DNA of 46,259 nucleotides from an uncultured Frankineae bacterium. Its GTDB lineage: Bacteria > Actinomycetota > Actinomycetes > Mycobacteriales > SCTD01. Below the pieces are notes generated by a model that was given only the letters and a program-made list of their open reading frames with translations, was not told where the DNA came from and ran no database searches. This document shows, piece by piece, positions 1 through 8,417 of this stretch. Within the stretch, counting starts at the first letter, position 1. Each line of letters opens with the position of its first letter. The stretch spans positions 1-46,259 of the forward strand of contig CADCUB010000044.1 of NCBI GenBank assembly GCA_902805775.1, given 5' to 3'. Both the position numbers and the translations under genes were made by a program.

Positions 1-1
1 G

Positions 2-682
2 CAGGCCGAGAAGTCCTTCGACGCCGGCACGGCCGAGCGCATGGCCGGCAAGATGATGGAGGGCAAGGAGTTCGACCTCGAGGACTTCCTCGAGCAGATG
101 ATGCAGGTCAAGAAGATGGGCTCGCTGTCGAGCCTGCTCGGCATGCTGCCCGGCATGGGCCAGATGAAGGACGCCCTGGCCCAGGTCGACGACAAGGACC
201 TCGACCGCATCGCCGCGATCATCCGGTCGATGACGCCGCAGGAGCGGCGGACGCCGAAGATCCTCAACGGCTCCCGCCGGCTGCGCATCGCCAAGGGCTC
301 GGGCGTCACCGTCACCGAGGTCAACAACCTCGTCGACCGCTTCTACGACGCCCAGAAGATGATGAAGCAGATGGGCGGCATGGCGGGCATGGCCGGGATG
401 CCCGGGCTGCCGGGCGGGCGCAAGGCCAAGCGCCAGCAGGCCTCGGGCAAGAAGGGCAAGAAGGGTCCGGGTCGCGCCGGAGGCGGGCCGTCGAAGGACA
501 GCGCCGGAGGCGGGCCGTCGCGGGACAGCGCCGGGGGCGCGCGGGCGCTGCCGCCCGCGGCGTCGTCCGGCGGGAACCCAACCGGGCTGCCGCAGGGCTT
601 CCCCCAGCTGCCGCAGGGCTTCCCGCCGGCGCCCGGCCGCTCGGCACCGCCCGACCCCTTCGGCCTGCGCCGACCCCGCTAG
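2..682 (+). CDS. ffh: Signal recognition particle protein Ffh, C-terminal part (5' end outside window)
   Basis: SRP54 GTPase, which binds signal sequences and 4.5S RNA and delivers ribosomes to FtsY. Only the end is present: the last residues of the GTPase domain and the Met-rich M domain (GSLSSLLGMLPGMGQMK, then MTPQERR and SRRLRIAKGSG, the RNA and signal-peptide binding core). The reading frame is open to the window edge, so the first in-frame ATG (41) is not the start. After the M domain there is an unusual low-complexity tail of about 85 residues: a basic GRKAKRQQ stretch, two copies of a 9-residue AGGGPSxDS unit and two copies of LPQGFPQ-like sequence. The position just upstream of rpsP is the usual actinobacterial order. 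Identity is very secure; the function of the tail is unknown. Confidence 0.95.
   Translation, partial: QAEKSFDAGTAERMAGKMMEGKEFDLEDFLEQMMQVKKMGSLSSLLGMLPGMGQMKDALAQVDDKDLDRIAAIIRSMTPQERRTPKILNGSRRLRIAKGSGVTVTEVNNLVDRFYDAQKMMKQMGGMAGMAGMPGLPGGRKAKRQQASGKKGKKGPGRAGGGPSKDSAGGGPSRDSAGGARALPPAASSGGNPTGLPQGFPQLPQGFPPAPGRSAPPDPFGLRRPR
474..527 (+). repeat. 27-bp tandem repeat in the 3' end of ffh
   Basis: Two adjacent 27-bp units (474-500 and 501-527) begin gcgccggaggcgggccgtcg and differ at only a few bases near their ends; the start of a third unit follows. They encode AGGGPSKDS and AGGGPSRDS in the Ffh tail. A second short repeat, gctgccgcagggcttccc, occurs at 586-603 and 607-624 (21-bp period). 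Seen directly in the sequence. Confidence 0.85.
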
Positions 683-697
683 TCCGCGGGCGGGAGC

Positions 698-1384
698 TCA
701 GAGGCCGTCCGCCACGGACGCCAGCACGCGGGCGAGCTCCTGCGGCGCGGTGAGCATCGGCCAGTGGCCGGTGTCGAGGTCGACGTACGACACCCGCGTG
801 GCGCGCGCCAGCTCCGGCACGTCACCGCCCTCCACCGCCGCGCGGGCCTCGTCCGGGCTGAACTCGGGGCACACCAGCACGACCGGGACCTCGTAGCGGC
901 GCTCGTCGGCGAGGCGCACCTCGCCCTCCGCGACCGCCTGCGGGACGGGCACGGCCGCCGCGGCGAAGGCCGTCCGTGCGGCCTCGTCGAGGTCGGCCGA
1001 GTCGGGCCCCTCGAACGGCTCCCAGCCCGGGAACGCCATCGCGCCGTCCTGCACCGGGAAGAAGGCGGCGTACGCCTCCCCGTCGGCGTTCGGGAAGCCG
1101 CCGACGAGCGCCACCGCGGCGACCCGGTCGGGACGCCGGTCGGCGGCGGTCCAGGCCAGGCTCGACGCCGCCGAGTGCCCGACCACGAGCGGCCGGTCGT
1201 CGGCCGCGTCGACCGCGGCCAGCACCGCCGCCTCCTGGTCGGCGAGGGTCGCCGACGCGGCCCCGTCGCCCTGCCCGGGCAGCCGCACCGGCACGCCGCG
1301 GTGGCCGTGCTCGCCGAGCGCACGCACGGTGTCGTCCCAGACCCCGGCGTCGAGCCACAGGCCGCCGATCAGCACGATGTCCAC
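698..1384 (-). CDS. Alpha/beta hydrolase (228 aa)
   Basis: Predicted cytosolic serine hydrolase of the alpha/beta fold. The protein has the early strand [16 protein letters not shown], which places the oxyanion region near GGLW, a nucleophile elbow LVVGHSAAS, and a late catalytic-His motif DTGHWPML, in the order of the family. Its length is normal for small members. I chose the GTG at 1384 because AGGGAG lies about 6 nt upstream and homology-like sequence begins there; the ORF track extends 46 codons further without recognisable sequence. The gene is antisense to the core operon, between ffh and rpsP, so it has its own promoter. Substrate unknown; esterase, haloperoxidase-like and salicylate-esterase-like members are all possible. 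Confidence 0.85.
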   Translation of the reverse strand: MDIVLIGGLWLDAGVWDDTVRALGEHGHRGVPVRLPGQGDGAASATLADQEAAVLAAVDAADDRPLVVGHSAASSLAWTAADRRPDRVAAVALVGGFPNADGEAYAAFFPVQDGAMAFPGWEPFEGPDSADLDEAARTAFAAAAVPVPQAVAEGEVRLADERRYEVPVVLVCPEFSPDEARAAVEGGDVPELARATRVSYVDLDTGHWPMLTAPQELARVLASVADGL

Positions 1385-1622
1385 GAGGAGCTCCCTGTCG
1401 TCGGTGTCCGCCGGCCCGCTGCGAGCCGGCAGTCGCGACGGTAGGGCCAGCCACCGACAACCTCCTCGTCGCGGCCGACGGGCACCTCTGGCAGACTGGT
1501 CGACGATCCAGCACCGGGACACGGCCCTCTACCCGTCCCTGGTGTGTCATCACGACGCGTCCGGCGCGCCCCCACCGCTCCGGCTCCGCGCACCCCTTCT
1601 TCCGTCGGAGCAGTCGAACACC
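1385..1622. other. Divergent intergenic region upstream of rpsP
   Basis: A 238-bp gap between the antisense hydrolase and rpsP, which must carry promoters for both directions. A candidate -10 for the rpsP operon is CAGACT at 1492-1497 within ctggcagactggtc, but I see no convincing -35. GGAG near 1607 is a weak ribosome-binding site for rpsP. No RNA motif was recognised. Confidence 0.4.
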
Positions 1623-2312
1623 GTGGCAGTCAAGATCAAGCTCATGCGCCTGGGCAAGATGCGCGCCCCCTACTACCGCATCGTCGTCGCCGACGCGCGC
1701 ACCAAGCGCGAGGGTCGCGTCATCGAGACGATCGGCAAGTACCACCCCAAGGAGAACCCCTCCTTCATCGAGGTCGACGGCGACCGCGCCGCCTACTGGC
1801 TCGGCGTCGGCGCCCAGCCGACCGAGCCGGTCGCGGCGATCCTCAAGGTCACCGGCGACTGGCAGCGCTTCAAGGGCCTGCCCGCGCCGGCACCGATGCT
1901 GGTGGCCGAGCCCAAGGTCGACAAGAAGGTCGCCTTCGAGGCGGCCGCGCGCCAGAGCATCGAGGGCGGCGGTGGCGCCGCCACCACGCCGCGCAAGAAG
2001 GCCGCTCCCAAGGCGACCGCCTCCTCCACCGAGGTGGACGACGACACCGCGCCCGCCGGGCACGCCGCGCCGCCCGCGGACCAGCCGTCGACCGCGACGC
2101 CCGGCACCACGGCCACCCCCGACACGGCGGACGGCACCGGGCACTCCGCGACCGACGGCCCGCAGCAGTCGACCCCCGCGGGTGCGGCGCCGAGCGCGCC
2201 CGAGGCCGGCACCGGCAGCCCCCAGGAGGCCGGTGGCGCCGCGGACGCCTCCGCCGCCGCGCTGGCCGCCGACGCCGCCTCGAGCGGCGGTCCCACCTCC
2301 GACGGGGCCTAG
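1623..2312 (+). CDS. rpsP: 30S ribosomal protein S16 with long acidic/Ala-Pro-rich C-terminal extension
   Basis: Small-subunit protein S16, needed for 30S assembly. The first ~85 residues are canonical ([26 protein letters not shown], then [12 protein letters not shown] and [15 protein letters not shown]). S16 is usually about 80-90 residues, and actinobacterial forms about 140-165. This one is 229 residues, with a low-complexity tail rich in Ala, Pro, Thr, Gly and Asp after a short basic KKAAPK segment. The GTG start at 1623 is set by homology; the ORF-track start is far upstream of the conserved beginning. It is the first gene of the rpsP-khpA-rimM-trmD string, with khpA 3 bp downstream. 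Confidence 0.96.
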   Translation: MAVKIKLMRLGKMRAPYYRIVVADARTKREGRVIETIGKYHPKENPSFIEVDGDRAAYWLGVGAQPTEPVAAILKVTGDWQRFKGLPAPAPMLVAEPKVDKKVAFEAAARQSIEGGGGAATTPRKKAAPKATASSTEVDDDTAPAGHAAPPADQPSTATPGTTATPDTADGTGHSATDGPQQSTPAGAAPSAPEAGTGSPQEAGGAADASAAALAADAASSGGPTSDGA

Positions 2313-2315
2313 TCC

Positions 2316-2552
2316 GTGCTCGAGAGCGCCCTCGAGCACCTCGTCAAGGGCATCGTCGACAACCCCGACGACGTCGACGTCGAGATGGTGAACGGCCGCC
2401 GCGGCCGCACCCTCGAGGTCCGGGTCAACCCGGACGACCTCGGCAAGGTCATCGGGCGCAACGGCCGTACGGCCAAGGCCCTGCGCACCGTCATCACCGC
2501 GCTGGGCGGCAAGGGCGTGCGCGTGGACGTCGTCGACACCGACGCCGTCTGA
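2316..2552 (+). CDS. khpA: KH-domain RNA-binding protein KhpA (YlqC family)
   Basis: Small single KH-domain RNA-binding protein (78 aa), which in other bacteria pairs with KhpB/Jag and influences cell-envelope and RNA metabolism. The whole protein is the domain: LESALEHLVKGIVDNPDDV, then VNPDDLGKVIGRNGRTAKALR, which contains the GxxG loop (GRNG). The start is GTG 2316, 3 bp after rpsP. The position between rpsP and rimM is the standard location of this family. Confidence 0.95.
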   Translation: MLESALEHLVKGIVDNPDDVDVEMVNGRRGRTLEVRVNPDDLGKVIGRNGRTAKALRTVITALGGKGVRVDVVDTDAV

Positions 2553-2568
2553 CGAGGGGCGCCCGTCC

Positions 2569-3216
2569 GTGCCCCGCGTCGCCGGGCACCGTCGGCGTCC
2601 GGTCCGCCCCGCGCCGCCCGACCCCGCAGGGGGCCCGGCGGTCGCGGCGGCGGACGGCCCTGCCGCCGAGGCCGACCTGCTGGTCGTCGGCCGGATCGGC
2701 AAGCCCCAGGGCATCAAGGGCGAGGTCACGGTCCAGGTCCGCACCGACGACCCCGACGCCCGCTTCGCCGCAGGCTCGGCGCTGCTCACCGACCCGCCCG
2801 AGCGCGGCCCGCTGACCGTGTCGGCGGCGCGCTGGCAGAACGGCCGGCTGGTGGTCGCCTTCGAGGGGGTGGGTGACCGCAACACCGCGGAGCAGCTGCG
2901 CGAGACGCTGCTGCAGGTCGACGCGCGGACCCTGCCACCGCCGCAGGACGAGGACGAGTTCCACGACCACGTCCTGCGTGGGATGGCCGCCCGGCTGGCC
3001 GACGGCAGCGCGATCGGGGACGTGGTCGACGTGCTGCACCTCCCGCACGGCGACGTGCTGGTGCTCGCCCGGGCCGACACCGGGGCCGAGCTCCTGGTGC
3101 CCTTCGTCCGGGCGATGGTGCCGGTCGTCGACGTGGCCGGCCGCTGGCTGCAGGTCGACCCGCCGGAGGGGCTGCTGGACCTGACCTCCGACGCGGAGGG
3201 GACCGTCCCGTCGTGA
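2569..3216 (+). CDS. rimM: 16S rRNA processing/ribosome maturation factor RimM
   Basis: Assembly factor that binds ribosomal protein S19 and helps mature the 30S head. Residues ~36-120 form the RimM N-terminal beta-barrel ([19 protein letters not shown] is the signature), and residues ~125-205 form the PRC-barrel ([12 protein letters not shown], then [20 protein letters not shown]). The GTG start at 2569 has GAGGGG upstream. It gives about 35 non-conserved Pro/Arg/Ala-rich residues before the domain, so a later start cannot be excluded. Its stop overlaps the trmD start by 4 bp, so the two are probably translationally coupled. Confidence 0.95.
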   Translation: MPRVAGHRRRPVRPAPPDPAGGPAVAAADGPAAEADLLVVGRIGKPQGIKGEVTVQVRTDDPDARFAAGSALLTDPPERGPLTVSAARWQNGRLVVAFEGVGDRNTAEQLRETLLQVDARTLPPPQDEDEFHDHVLRGMAARLADGSAIGDVVDVLHLPHGDVLVLARADTGAELLVPFVRAMVPVVDVAGRWLQVDPPEGLLDLTSDAEGTVPS

Positions 3217-3998
3217 TCGTGGACGTCGTCACGATCTTCCCGGACTACCTCGCCCCGCTCGGCGTGTCCCTGCTGGGCAAGGCCCAGGAGCGCGGCCTGC
3301 TCACCGTGCGCGTGCACGACCTGCGCACCTGGACCTCCGACGTGCACCGCACGGTCGACGACAGCCCGTACGGCGGCGGACCGGGCATGGTCATGCGGCC
3401 CGAGCCGTGGGGCGCTGCCCTGGACGCCGTGCGCGCGGCGGGCGACGCCGGCGCACGGCCGGTGCTGGTCGTCCCGACGCCGAGCGGCCGCCCGCTCACC
3501 CAGGCGCTGGCGCAGGAGCTGTCCACCGAGCCCTGGCTGGTGTTCGCCTGCGGGCGCTACGAGGGCATCGACGCTCGCGTGCTCGACGACGCGGCCGAGC
3601 GGTTCCGGGTCGTCGAGGTCTCGCTCGGTGACTACGTCCTGGCCGGGGGCGAGGTGGCCGTGCTCGTGGTCGTGGAGGCCGTCGCCCGGCTGCTGCCCGG
3701 CGTGCTCGGCAACGCCGAGTCGCACCGGGACGACTCCTTCGCGCCCGACGGCATGCAGTCGCTGCTGGAGGGGCCGGTCTACACCCGGCCGCCGGTCTGG
3801 CGCGGCCGCGAGGTGCCCGCCGTCCTGCAGTCCGGCGACCACGCCCGCATCGCCCGCTGGCGCCGCGACCAGGCGCTGCGGCGCACGGCCGCCAGGCGGC
3901 CCGAGCTGCTGGCGGCGGCCGACGGCCTGGACGCCCAGGACCGGGCGGTCCTGCAGGCCTGCGGGGTCGAGAGCCGGCCGCGACCTGTGGCAGAGTAG
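3213..3998 (+). CDS. trmD: tRNA (guanine-N1)-methyltransferase TrmD
   Basis: SPOUT methyltransferase that makes m1G37 in tRNAs with G36, preventing +1 frameshifting. The length is typical (261 aa). The start is [15 protein letters not shown]; the substrate region has [13 protein letters not shown]; the trefoil knot that binds SAM has [12 protein letters not shown] and [13 protein letters not shown]; the linker and C-terminal domain contain [14 protein letters not shown] and [13 protein letters not shown]. The GTG start overlaps the rimM stop (GTGA). Confidence 0.97.
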   Translation: MIVDVVTIFPDYLAPLGVSLLGKAQERGLLTVRVHDLRTWTSDVHRTVDDSPYGGGPGMVMRPEPWGAALDAVRAAGDAGARPVLVVPTPSGRPLTQALAQELSTEPWLVFACGRYEGIDARVLDDAAERFRVVEVSLGDYVLAGGEVAVLVVVEAVARLLPGVLGNAESHRDDSFAPDGMQSLLEGPVYTRPPVWRGREVPAVLQSGDHARIARWRRDQALRRTAARRPELLAAADGLDAQDRAVLQACGVESRPRPVAE

Positions 3999-4101
3999 AG
4001 GGCTGCTGCGCCGTCCTGCGACGCGCGCCATCCCCCCGTACGACCGGACCCCGGCACCTGCGCGTCCGCGCGCGTGCCGCACGAGGAAGCGACGCCATCT
4101 C

Positions 4102-4545
4102 ATGAACGTCCTGGACGAGCTCGACGCCGCGCAGCTGCGCACCGACGTCCCCGACTTCCGCCCGGGCGACACGCTGGACGTCGGCGTCCGCGTCGTCGAG
4201 GGCAACCGGTCCCGCGTCCAGCGGTTCAAGGGCGTCGTCATCCGCCGTCAGGGCGCCGGCCTGCGCGAGACCTTCACGGTCCGCAAGGAGAGCTTCGGCG
4301 TCGGCGTCGAGCGCACCTTCCCGGTGCACACCCCCGTCATCGAGGACATCCTCGTCGTGACCCGTGGTGACGTCCGCCGGGCCAAGCTGTACTACCTGCG
4401 CGAGCTGCGCGGCAAGAAGGCGAAGATCAAGGAGAAGCGGTCCACGGTCCCGAGCACCAAGGGCTCCGCGCGCACCGCTCCTGCCGACCCGGCCGCCACC
4501 CCCGAGCCGCCGACCGCCGCACCCTCCGCGCCCGCCGAGGCCTGA
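4102..4545 (+). CDS. rplS: 50S ribosomal protein L19
   Basis: Large-subunit protein L19, located at the 30S-50S interface. The canonical core is [25 protein letters not shown], then [14 protein letters not shown] and [19 protein letters not shown], ending [17 protein letters not shown]. The family is about 115 residues; this protein is 147, with a Pro/Ala-rich tail. The ATG at 4102 is fixed by homology (the ORF-track start at 3628 lies inside trmD). A 103-bp gap follows trmD, long enough for its own promoter, but no clear element was found. Confidence 0.96.
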   Translation: MNVLDELDAAQLRTDVPDFRPGDTLDVGVRVVEGNRSRVQRFKGVVIRRQGAGLRETFTVRKESFGVGVERTFPVHTPVIEDILVVTRGDVRRAKLYYLRELRGKKAKIKEKRSTVPSTKGSARTAPADPAATPEPPTAAPSAPAEA

Positions 4546-4610
4546 CGCTGCGTGCTCGCCCCCTCGGGGCTCCGGCACTGCCCGCGGGTGCACGACGTTG
4601 GGTCTACGTG

Positions 4611-5531
4611 ATGAGCAGCGACACATCCGCGCCCTCGGGGGCGGACGGCGGCGGAGGCCCCGAGGGGCCGGACGCCGCCGGGCAGCCGGCTCGCAGCGGC
4701 GGGGGCGGAGGCTTCTTCCGCGAGCTGCCGTTCCTCGTCGTCATCGCCTTCCTGCTGGCGCTGCTGATCAAGGCCTTCCTCGTGCAGGCCTTCTACATCC
4801 CGTCCGGCTCGATGCAGCAGACCCTCGAGCTGCGCGACCGGGTGCTGGTCAACAAGCTGGTCTACGACTTCCGCGACATCTCCCGCGGTGAGGTCGTCGT
4901 CTTCAACGGGCTCGACTCGTTCACACCGGAGATCGAGGTCGCTCCGCCGAGCAACGCCCTGCAGCGGGTGCTCCGCGGCGTCGCCGGGGCCGTCGGGGTG
5001 GGAGCGCCGGGCGAGAAGGACTTCATCAAGCGGGTGATCGGCGTCCCGGGCGACCGGGTGGCCTGCTGCACCGACGGCAAGGTGACCGTCCAGCCGGGGG
5101 ACGGCTCGGCGCCCGTCGCGCTCGACGAGCCCTACGTGTTCGAGGACGACCGGATGGTCTTCTGCGCGGCGGGCACGGGGGAGGGCGTCTGCCCGCCCGG
5201 CGCGGAGGGCGTGCTCGTGCCCGAGGGCCGGCTCTGGGTCATGGGCGACCACCGGGGGTCGTCGGCCGACTCCCGCTTCCACATCGACGACGAGAACAAC
5301 GGCACCGTCCCGCAGGACAAGGTGATCGGCCGGGCGTTCGTCATCGTCTGGCCGCTCGACCGCGCCGCCCTGCTGCGGGTGCCCGACACCTTCGACGGAG
5401 CGCTGTCCGCCCTCGGGCCGCTGCCGTCCTACGGGCTGGCGGCCACGCCGTACGCCCTCGGCCTGGTCGGCGCCCTGCCGGTCGTCGCGCTGCGCCGTCG
5501 GGTGCGCCGCCGCGCCGGCCGGCGCTCCTAG
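4611..5531 (+). CDS. lepB: Signal peptidase I
   Basis: Membrane serine protease that removes signal peptides from exported proteins; the two exported LVIVD proteins later in this window are likely substrates. A Gly/Pro-rich cytosolic N-terminus of ~40 residues precedes a membrane segment (LPFLVVIAFLLALLIKAF). Next come the catalytic Ser in FYIPSGSMQQTL (about residue 67), the catalytic Lys in DFIKRVIGVPGDRV (about residue 140), and the family motif MGDHRGSSADSR. A second hydrophobic segment near the C-terminus (GLAATPYALGLVGALPVVAL) is followed by a basic tail, as in other actinobacterial forms. A GTG directly precedes the chosen ATG and could also be used. Confidence 0.95.
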   Translation: MSSDTSAPSGADGGGGPEGPDAAGQPARSGGGGGFFRELPFLVVIAFLLALLIKAFLVQAFYIPSGSMQQTLELRDRVLVNKLVYDFRDISRGEVVVFNGLDSFTPEIEVAPPSNALQRVLRGVAGAVGVGAPGEKDFIKRVIGVPGDRVACCTDGKVTVQPGDGSAPVALDEPYVFEDDRMVFCAAGTGEGVCPPGAEGVLVPEGRLWVMGDHRGSSADSRFHIDDENNGTVPQDKVIGRAFVIVWPLDRAALLRVPDTFDGALSALGPLPSYGLAATPYALGLVGALPVVALRRRVRRRAGRRS

Positions 5532-5545
5532 GCCGCGCACCCGCC

Positions 5546-6043
5546 GTGGCGCAGACGGCCGGCCCGCTCCGGCTGTCGGTCAAGGGCTTCGTCGTGGACT
5601 CCGCCGACCGGCTGCTGCTGCTCGACTGCGCCGACCCCGACCGGCCCGGCGTGCGCTGGTGGGAGCTGCCGGGCGGCGGCGTCGAGCCGGGGGAGGGCGA
5701 GGTGGCGGCGCTCGTGCGCGAGCTGCTCGAGGAGACCGGGCTGGCGGTCGAGCCTTCCGCGGTCGGGCCGCTGCAGTGGACCCAGGACTCGACCTTCCTG
5801 TTCCGCTCCGTGCGTCGCTGGTCGCGCTGCCACGGCCGGCTGGTGCGCCTGCGCGAGCCCGGACCGTCGGTCGCCACGGTCCTCACCGACGACGAGCAGG
5901 GCTCGATCCTGGGGATGCGCTGGTGGACGCCCGCGCAGCTGGCCGCAGCGGACGAGCGGTTCTTCCCCCGGCGGGTGCCGGAGCTGCTGCCGCGGCTGCT
6001 CGCCGGCCAGCGCGTCGACGAGCCCTTCGACGCCTGGGACTGA
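5546..6043 (+). CDS. Nudix hydrolase (165 aa)
   Basis: Hydrolase of nucleoside diphosphate-linked compounds. The complete Nudix box is GGVEPGEGEVAALVRELLEETGL (consensus GX5EX7REUXEEXGU), so the metal-binding glutamates are intact. The region before it, RWWELPGGGVEPGEG, and the later RWWTPAQLAA are typical of small house-cleaning members. Start GTG 5546, 14 bp after lepB. A second, related Nudix gene follows, so this may be a tandem duplication. Substrate cannot be predicted from sequence. Confidence 0.9.
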   Translation: MAQTAGPLRLSVKGFVVDSADRLLLLDCADPDRPGVRWWELPGGGVEPGEGEVAALVRELLEETGLAVEPSAVGPLQWTQDSTFLFRSVRRWSRCHGRLVRLREPGPSVATVLTDDEQGSILGMRWWTPAQLAAADERFFPRRVPELLPRLLAGQRVDEPFDAWD

Positions 6044-6082
6044 CCCGGCAGGGGCCGGAGCTGGCCTACTCTTGAGCCGGTC

Positions 6083-6538
6083 ATGACAGGCCCCGTCGAG
6101 CGCCGAGCGGCGCGCGTGCTGCTGCTCGACGATGCCGGCCGGATCCTGCTGCAGCAGTGCTGCGACCCCGCGGCACCGACCGCCGGCAGCTGGTGGAACA
6201 CCACCGGCGGCGGGGTCGACGAGGGCGAGAGCGCCTGTGAGGCGGCGGCCCGCGAGCTGCACGAGGAGACCGGCCTGCTCGTCGCCCCGGCCGACGTCGG
6301 CGAGGTCGTGCACCGGCGGGTCACCGAGTTCAGCTTCGGCGGCGCCGACTACCGCCAGCGGGAGGACTACTTCCTGCTGCGGACCGCCCCCTTCCTCGCC
6401 GCCCCGACCGCCCCGAGCGAGCTCGAGCTGGTGGCCGTGCTCGGCACCCGCTGGTGGAGCCGCGAGGAGCTGCGGGCCACGCGCGAGCGCGTCTACCCCG
6501 AGGAGCTGGTCGAGGTGCTCGACCGGCTCGGGGCCTGA
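6083..6538 (+). CDS. Nudix hydrolase (151 aa)
   Basis: Second Nudix protein in tandem. It has an intact box GGVDEGESACEAAARELHEETGL and flanking SWWNTTGGGVDEG, and shares RWW at the same late position as its neighbour. It begins with the domain almost at once (RAARVLLLDDAGRILLQQC). ATG start at 6083. A TANNNT hexamer (TACTCT, 6067-6072) lies close upstream and could serve a leaderless or short-leader transcript. The stop is 1 bp before the rnhB GTG, implying co-translation. Substrate unknown. Confidence 0.9.
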   Translation: MTGPVERRAARVLLLDDAGRILLQQCCDPAAPTAGSWWNTTGGGVDEGESACEAAARELHEETGLLVAPADVGEVVHRRVTEFSFGGADYRQREDYFLLRTAPFLAAPTAPSELELVAVLGTRWWSREELRATRERVYPEELVEVLDRLGA

Positions 6539-6539
6539 C

Positions 6540-7202
6540 GTGCGCGCCCCCCGGCCGGTGGTCCGGTCCGAGAACGGGCTGTGGGCGCTGGAGCGGGTGC
6601 TGCAGCGCAACGGCTTCCCGCTCGTCGCCGGGGCCGACGAGGCCGGGCGCGGTGCCTGCGCGGGGCCGCTGGTCGTCGCGGCGGCCGTGCTGCCCTCCGG
6701 CCGCCGCGGGGAGGTGCCCGGCCTGGCCGACAGCAAGCTGCTGACCGAGCCCGCGCGGGAGGCGGCGTACGACGAGGTCGTCGCCCGCGCCCTGGCCTGG
6801 TCGGTGGTCGTCGTGCCGTCCGCCGAGGTCGACCGGTCCGGGCTGCACGTCATGAACGTGCGGGCGATGCGCCAGGCCGTCGCGCGGCTCGAGCCGTCCC
6901 CGTCGTACGTCCTGACCGACGGCTTCCCGATCGCCGGGATGCCGGCGCCGACGCTGGCGGTGTGGAAGGGCGACCGCGTCGCGGCCTGCGTCGCCGCGGC
7001 GTCCGTGCTGGCCAAGGTGACCCGGGACCGGATCATGCGGGAGCTCGACCAGCAGTGGCCGCAGTACGACTTCGCGCGGCACAAGGGGTACGTGACGCCC
7101 GAGCACAGCGCGGCGCTGTCCGCCCACGGACCGTGTCCGCAGCACCGGCACTCCTACGTCAACGTCAAGGCGGCCGGCCGGCGGCTGGCTGCGGTTGGAT
7201 GA
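6540..7202 (+). CDS. rnhB: Ribonuclease HII
   Basis: Endoribonuclease that cuts RNA in RNA-DNA hybrids and removes misincorporated ribonucleotides. Catalytic motifs are present: GADEAGRGACAGPLVVAA (the D-E pair), LADSKLLT, and the later Asp in the SVLAKVTRDRIM region; DFARHKGYVTPEH and HRHSYVNV complete the family pattern. Length 220 aa is typical. The GTG at 6540 sits 1 bp after the Nudix stop; the ORF-track start at 6132 lies inside that gene. The order rnhB then DUF2469 is a conserved actinobacterial pair. Confidence 0.95.
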   Translation: MRAPRPVVRSENGLWALERVLQRNGFPLVAGADEAGRGACAGPLVVAAAVLPSGRRGEVPGLADSKLLTEPAREAAYDEVVARALAWSVVVVPSAEVDRSGLHVMNVRAMRQAVARLEPSPSYVLTDGFPIAGMPAPTLAVWKGDRVAACVAAASVLAKVTRDRIMRELDQQWPQYDFARHKGYVTPEHSAALSAHGPCPQHRHSYVNVKAAGRRLAAVG

Positions 7203-7288
7203 GCGGATGGTGAGCGCGTGAGTGTCATGTCGCAGACGTCCCGGATCTGCGTGCGGCCGCGGCGCGGACCCGGTCCCGGGGCCGGCCG

Positions 7289-7615
7289 ATGAGCGCCGAG
7301 GAGCTCGAGAAGTACGAGACCGAGATGGAGCTGCAGCTCTACCGGGAGTACCGCGACATCGTCCGGCAGTTCGACTTCGTGGTCGAGACCGAGCGCCGCT
7401 TCTACCTGGCCAACTCGGTGGACGTGCAGCCGCGCACCTCCGAGGGCGAGGTCTGGTTCGAGCTGACGCTCACCGACGCCTGGGTGTGGGACATGTACCG
7501 CCCGGCGCGCTTCGTGAAGTCGGTGCGGGTGCTGACCTTCAAGGACGTCAACGTCGAGAAGCTCGAGAAGCCCGACCTCGAGCTGCCGGGTGGGCGTCCT
7601 CCGTTCCCGGGGTAG
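7289..7615 (+). CDS. DUF2469 protein
   Basis: Small acidic cytosolic protein (108 aa) of unknown function, almost universally found next to rnhB in actinobacteria. Recognised by MSAEELEKYETEMELQLYREY, then VVETERRFYLANSV and the end LTFKDVNVEKLEKPDLELP. No catalytic motif or membrane segment. ATG start; a gap of 86 bp follows rnhB. The conservation of neighbourhood suggests a link to RNase HII or to the operon's housekeeping role, but no biochemistry is implied by the sequence. Confidence 0.93.
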   Translation: MSAEELEKYETEMELQLYREYRDIVRQFDFVVETERRFYLANSVDVQPRTSEGEVWFELTLTDAWVWDMYRPARFVKSVRVLTFKDVNVEKLEKPDLELPGGRPPFPG

Positions 7616-7624
7616 GGAGCGCCC

Positions 7625-8323
7625 ATGGGGATCTTCTCGCGCCGCCGCAGCAAGGACACCAGCGGTGCAGGCGCAGGCGGGCCGGGCACCGGCGGCGACG
7701 ACACGGGAGCGGTGAGCCAGCCCCAGGGCGACGGGCCGGTGACGCTGGCCGACCGCACCGCGCCGGGCGGTGAGGGCAGCCCCGACACCAACCAGGGCAA
7801 GACCGAGCCGCTGAGCCCGACGCCCGACCACCCGGAGCCGCTGGCCGCCCCGGACCTCGACTCGATGAGCGTCGGCGGCGCCGACCCGCAGGCCCCGAGC
7901 CACCCGGCCGCCGCGCCGCTGTCACCGCCCGGGTCGTACGGCGGCGACGACCCGGGTGTGCAGCCGCGGGGGCTCGGCGGCCGCGGCGAGGCGCCCACCG
8001 ACACCCGTCCGGACATCGACACGACCACCAGCACGGGGCGGGAGCGGGGTCCGGTCAAGCCCGAGCAGCACACCTCGGGGCAGGCCCACCGGGCGGGTGG
8101 GCTCAACGGCGTCGCTCCCGAGGGCGAGTCGATCGAGACCGACGTCGAGGGCGGTGCCACCCGCATGGGTGCGGCCCCGCCCGACGCGGTCCCCGGGATC
8201 TCCTCCGGCCACGGCGACACGGGCGGCGCCCCGGCCCCCGGCGACGCCGCGGCGCTCGGCACGTCGGAGTCGCAGCCCAAGGTCGAGGGGATCCGGCTGC
8301 CGGAGGCCGACCGACCCGCGTAG
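7625..8323 (+). CDS. Unrecognised low-complexity protein (232 aa), probably disordered
   Basis: I do not recognise this protein. It begins MGIFSRRRSKDTSG, a short basic start, and is then almost entirely Gly, Pro, Asp, Ala, Ser, Thr and Glu, without hydrophobic segments or a fold signature. Acidic and Pro-rich blocks alternate, which predicts intrinsic disorder. A ribosome-binding sequence (agggagcg) precedes the ATG, and codon third positions are strongly G/C, so it is probably a real gene. It lies 9 bp after DUF2469 and before yraN, so it may be cotranscribed with them. Overlapping ORFs in other frames are shadows. Confidence 0.65.
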   Translation: MGIFSRRRSKDTSGAGAGGPGTGGDDTGAVSQPQGDGPVTLADRTAPGGEGSPDTNQGKTEPLSPTPDHPEPLAAPDLDSMSVGGADPQAPSHPAAAPLSPPGSYGGDDPGVQPRGLGGRGEAPTDTRPDIDTTTSTGRERGPVKPEQHTSGQAHRAGGLNGVAPEGESIETDVEGGATRMGAAPPDAVPGISSGHGDTGGAPAPGDAAALGTSESQPKVEGIRLPEADRPA

Positions 8324-8339
8324 CGCGGCCGCGGGTCCG

Positions 8340-8368
8340 GCGTCCACAGGGCGCCGGTCGTCCCCAGA
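8340..8368 (+). promoter_or_regulatory. gtccacag-type motif pair upstream of yraN
   Basis: The 94-bp gap before yraN holds gcgtccacag (8340-8349) and the weaker cgtccccaga (8359-8368). The same gtccacag core occurs twice in each copy of the direct repeat near comM. It resembles the high-GC actinobacterial DnaA box (TTGTCCACA) at the core only. Regulatory role is inferred. Confidence 0.3.
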
Positions 8369-8417
8369 CCGGTCCGGGGCGGTCCCGGTCGTCGCCGCGC
8401 GCGTGCAGGGTGGCGGC

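Noticed and set aside
3999-4101. Autoregulatory ribosomal-protein leader before rplS
   Set aside because: No stable conserved-looking hairpin could be recognised by eye in the 103-bp gap.
822-4241. 1139-aa minus-strand ORF across rpsP-rimM-trmD
   Set aside because: Shadow of the plus-strand core genes; the translation is Arg/Gly/Ala/His-rich without any domain, and each covered gene is recognised with certainty.
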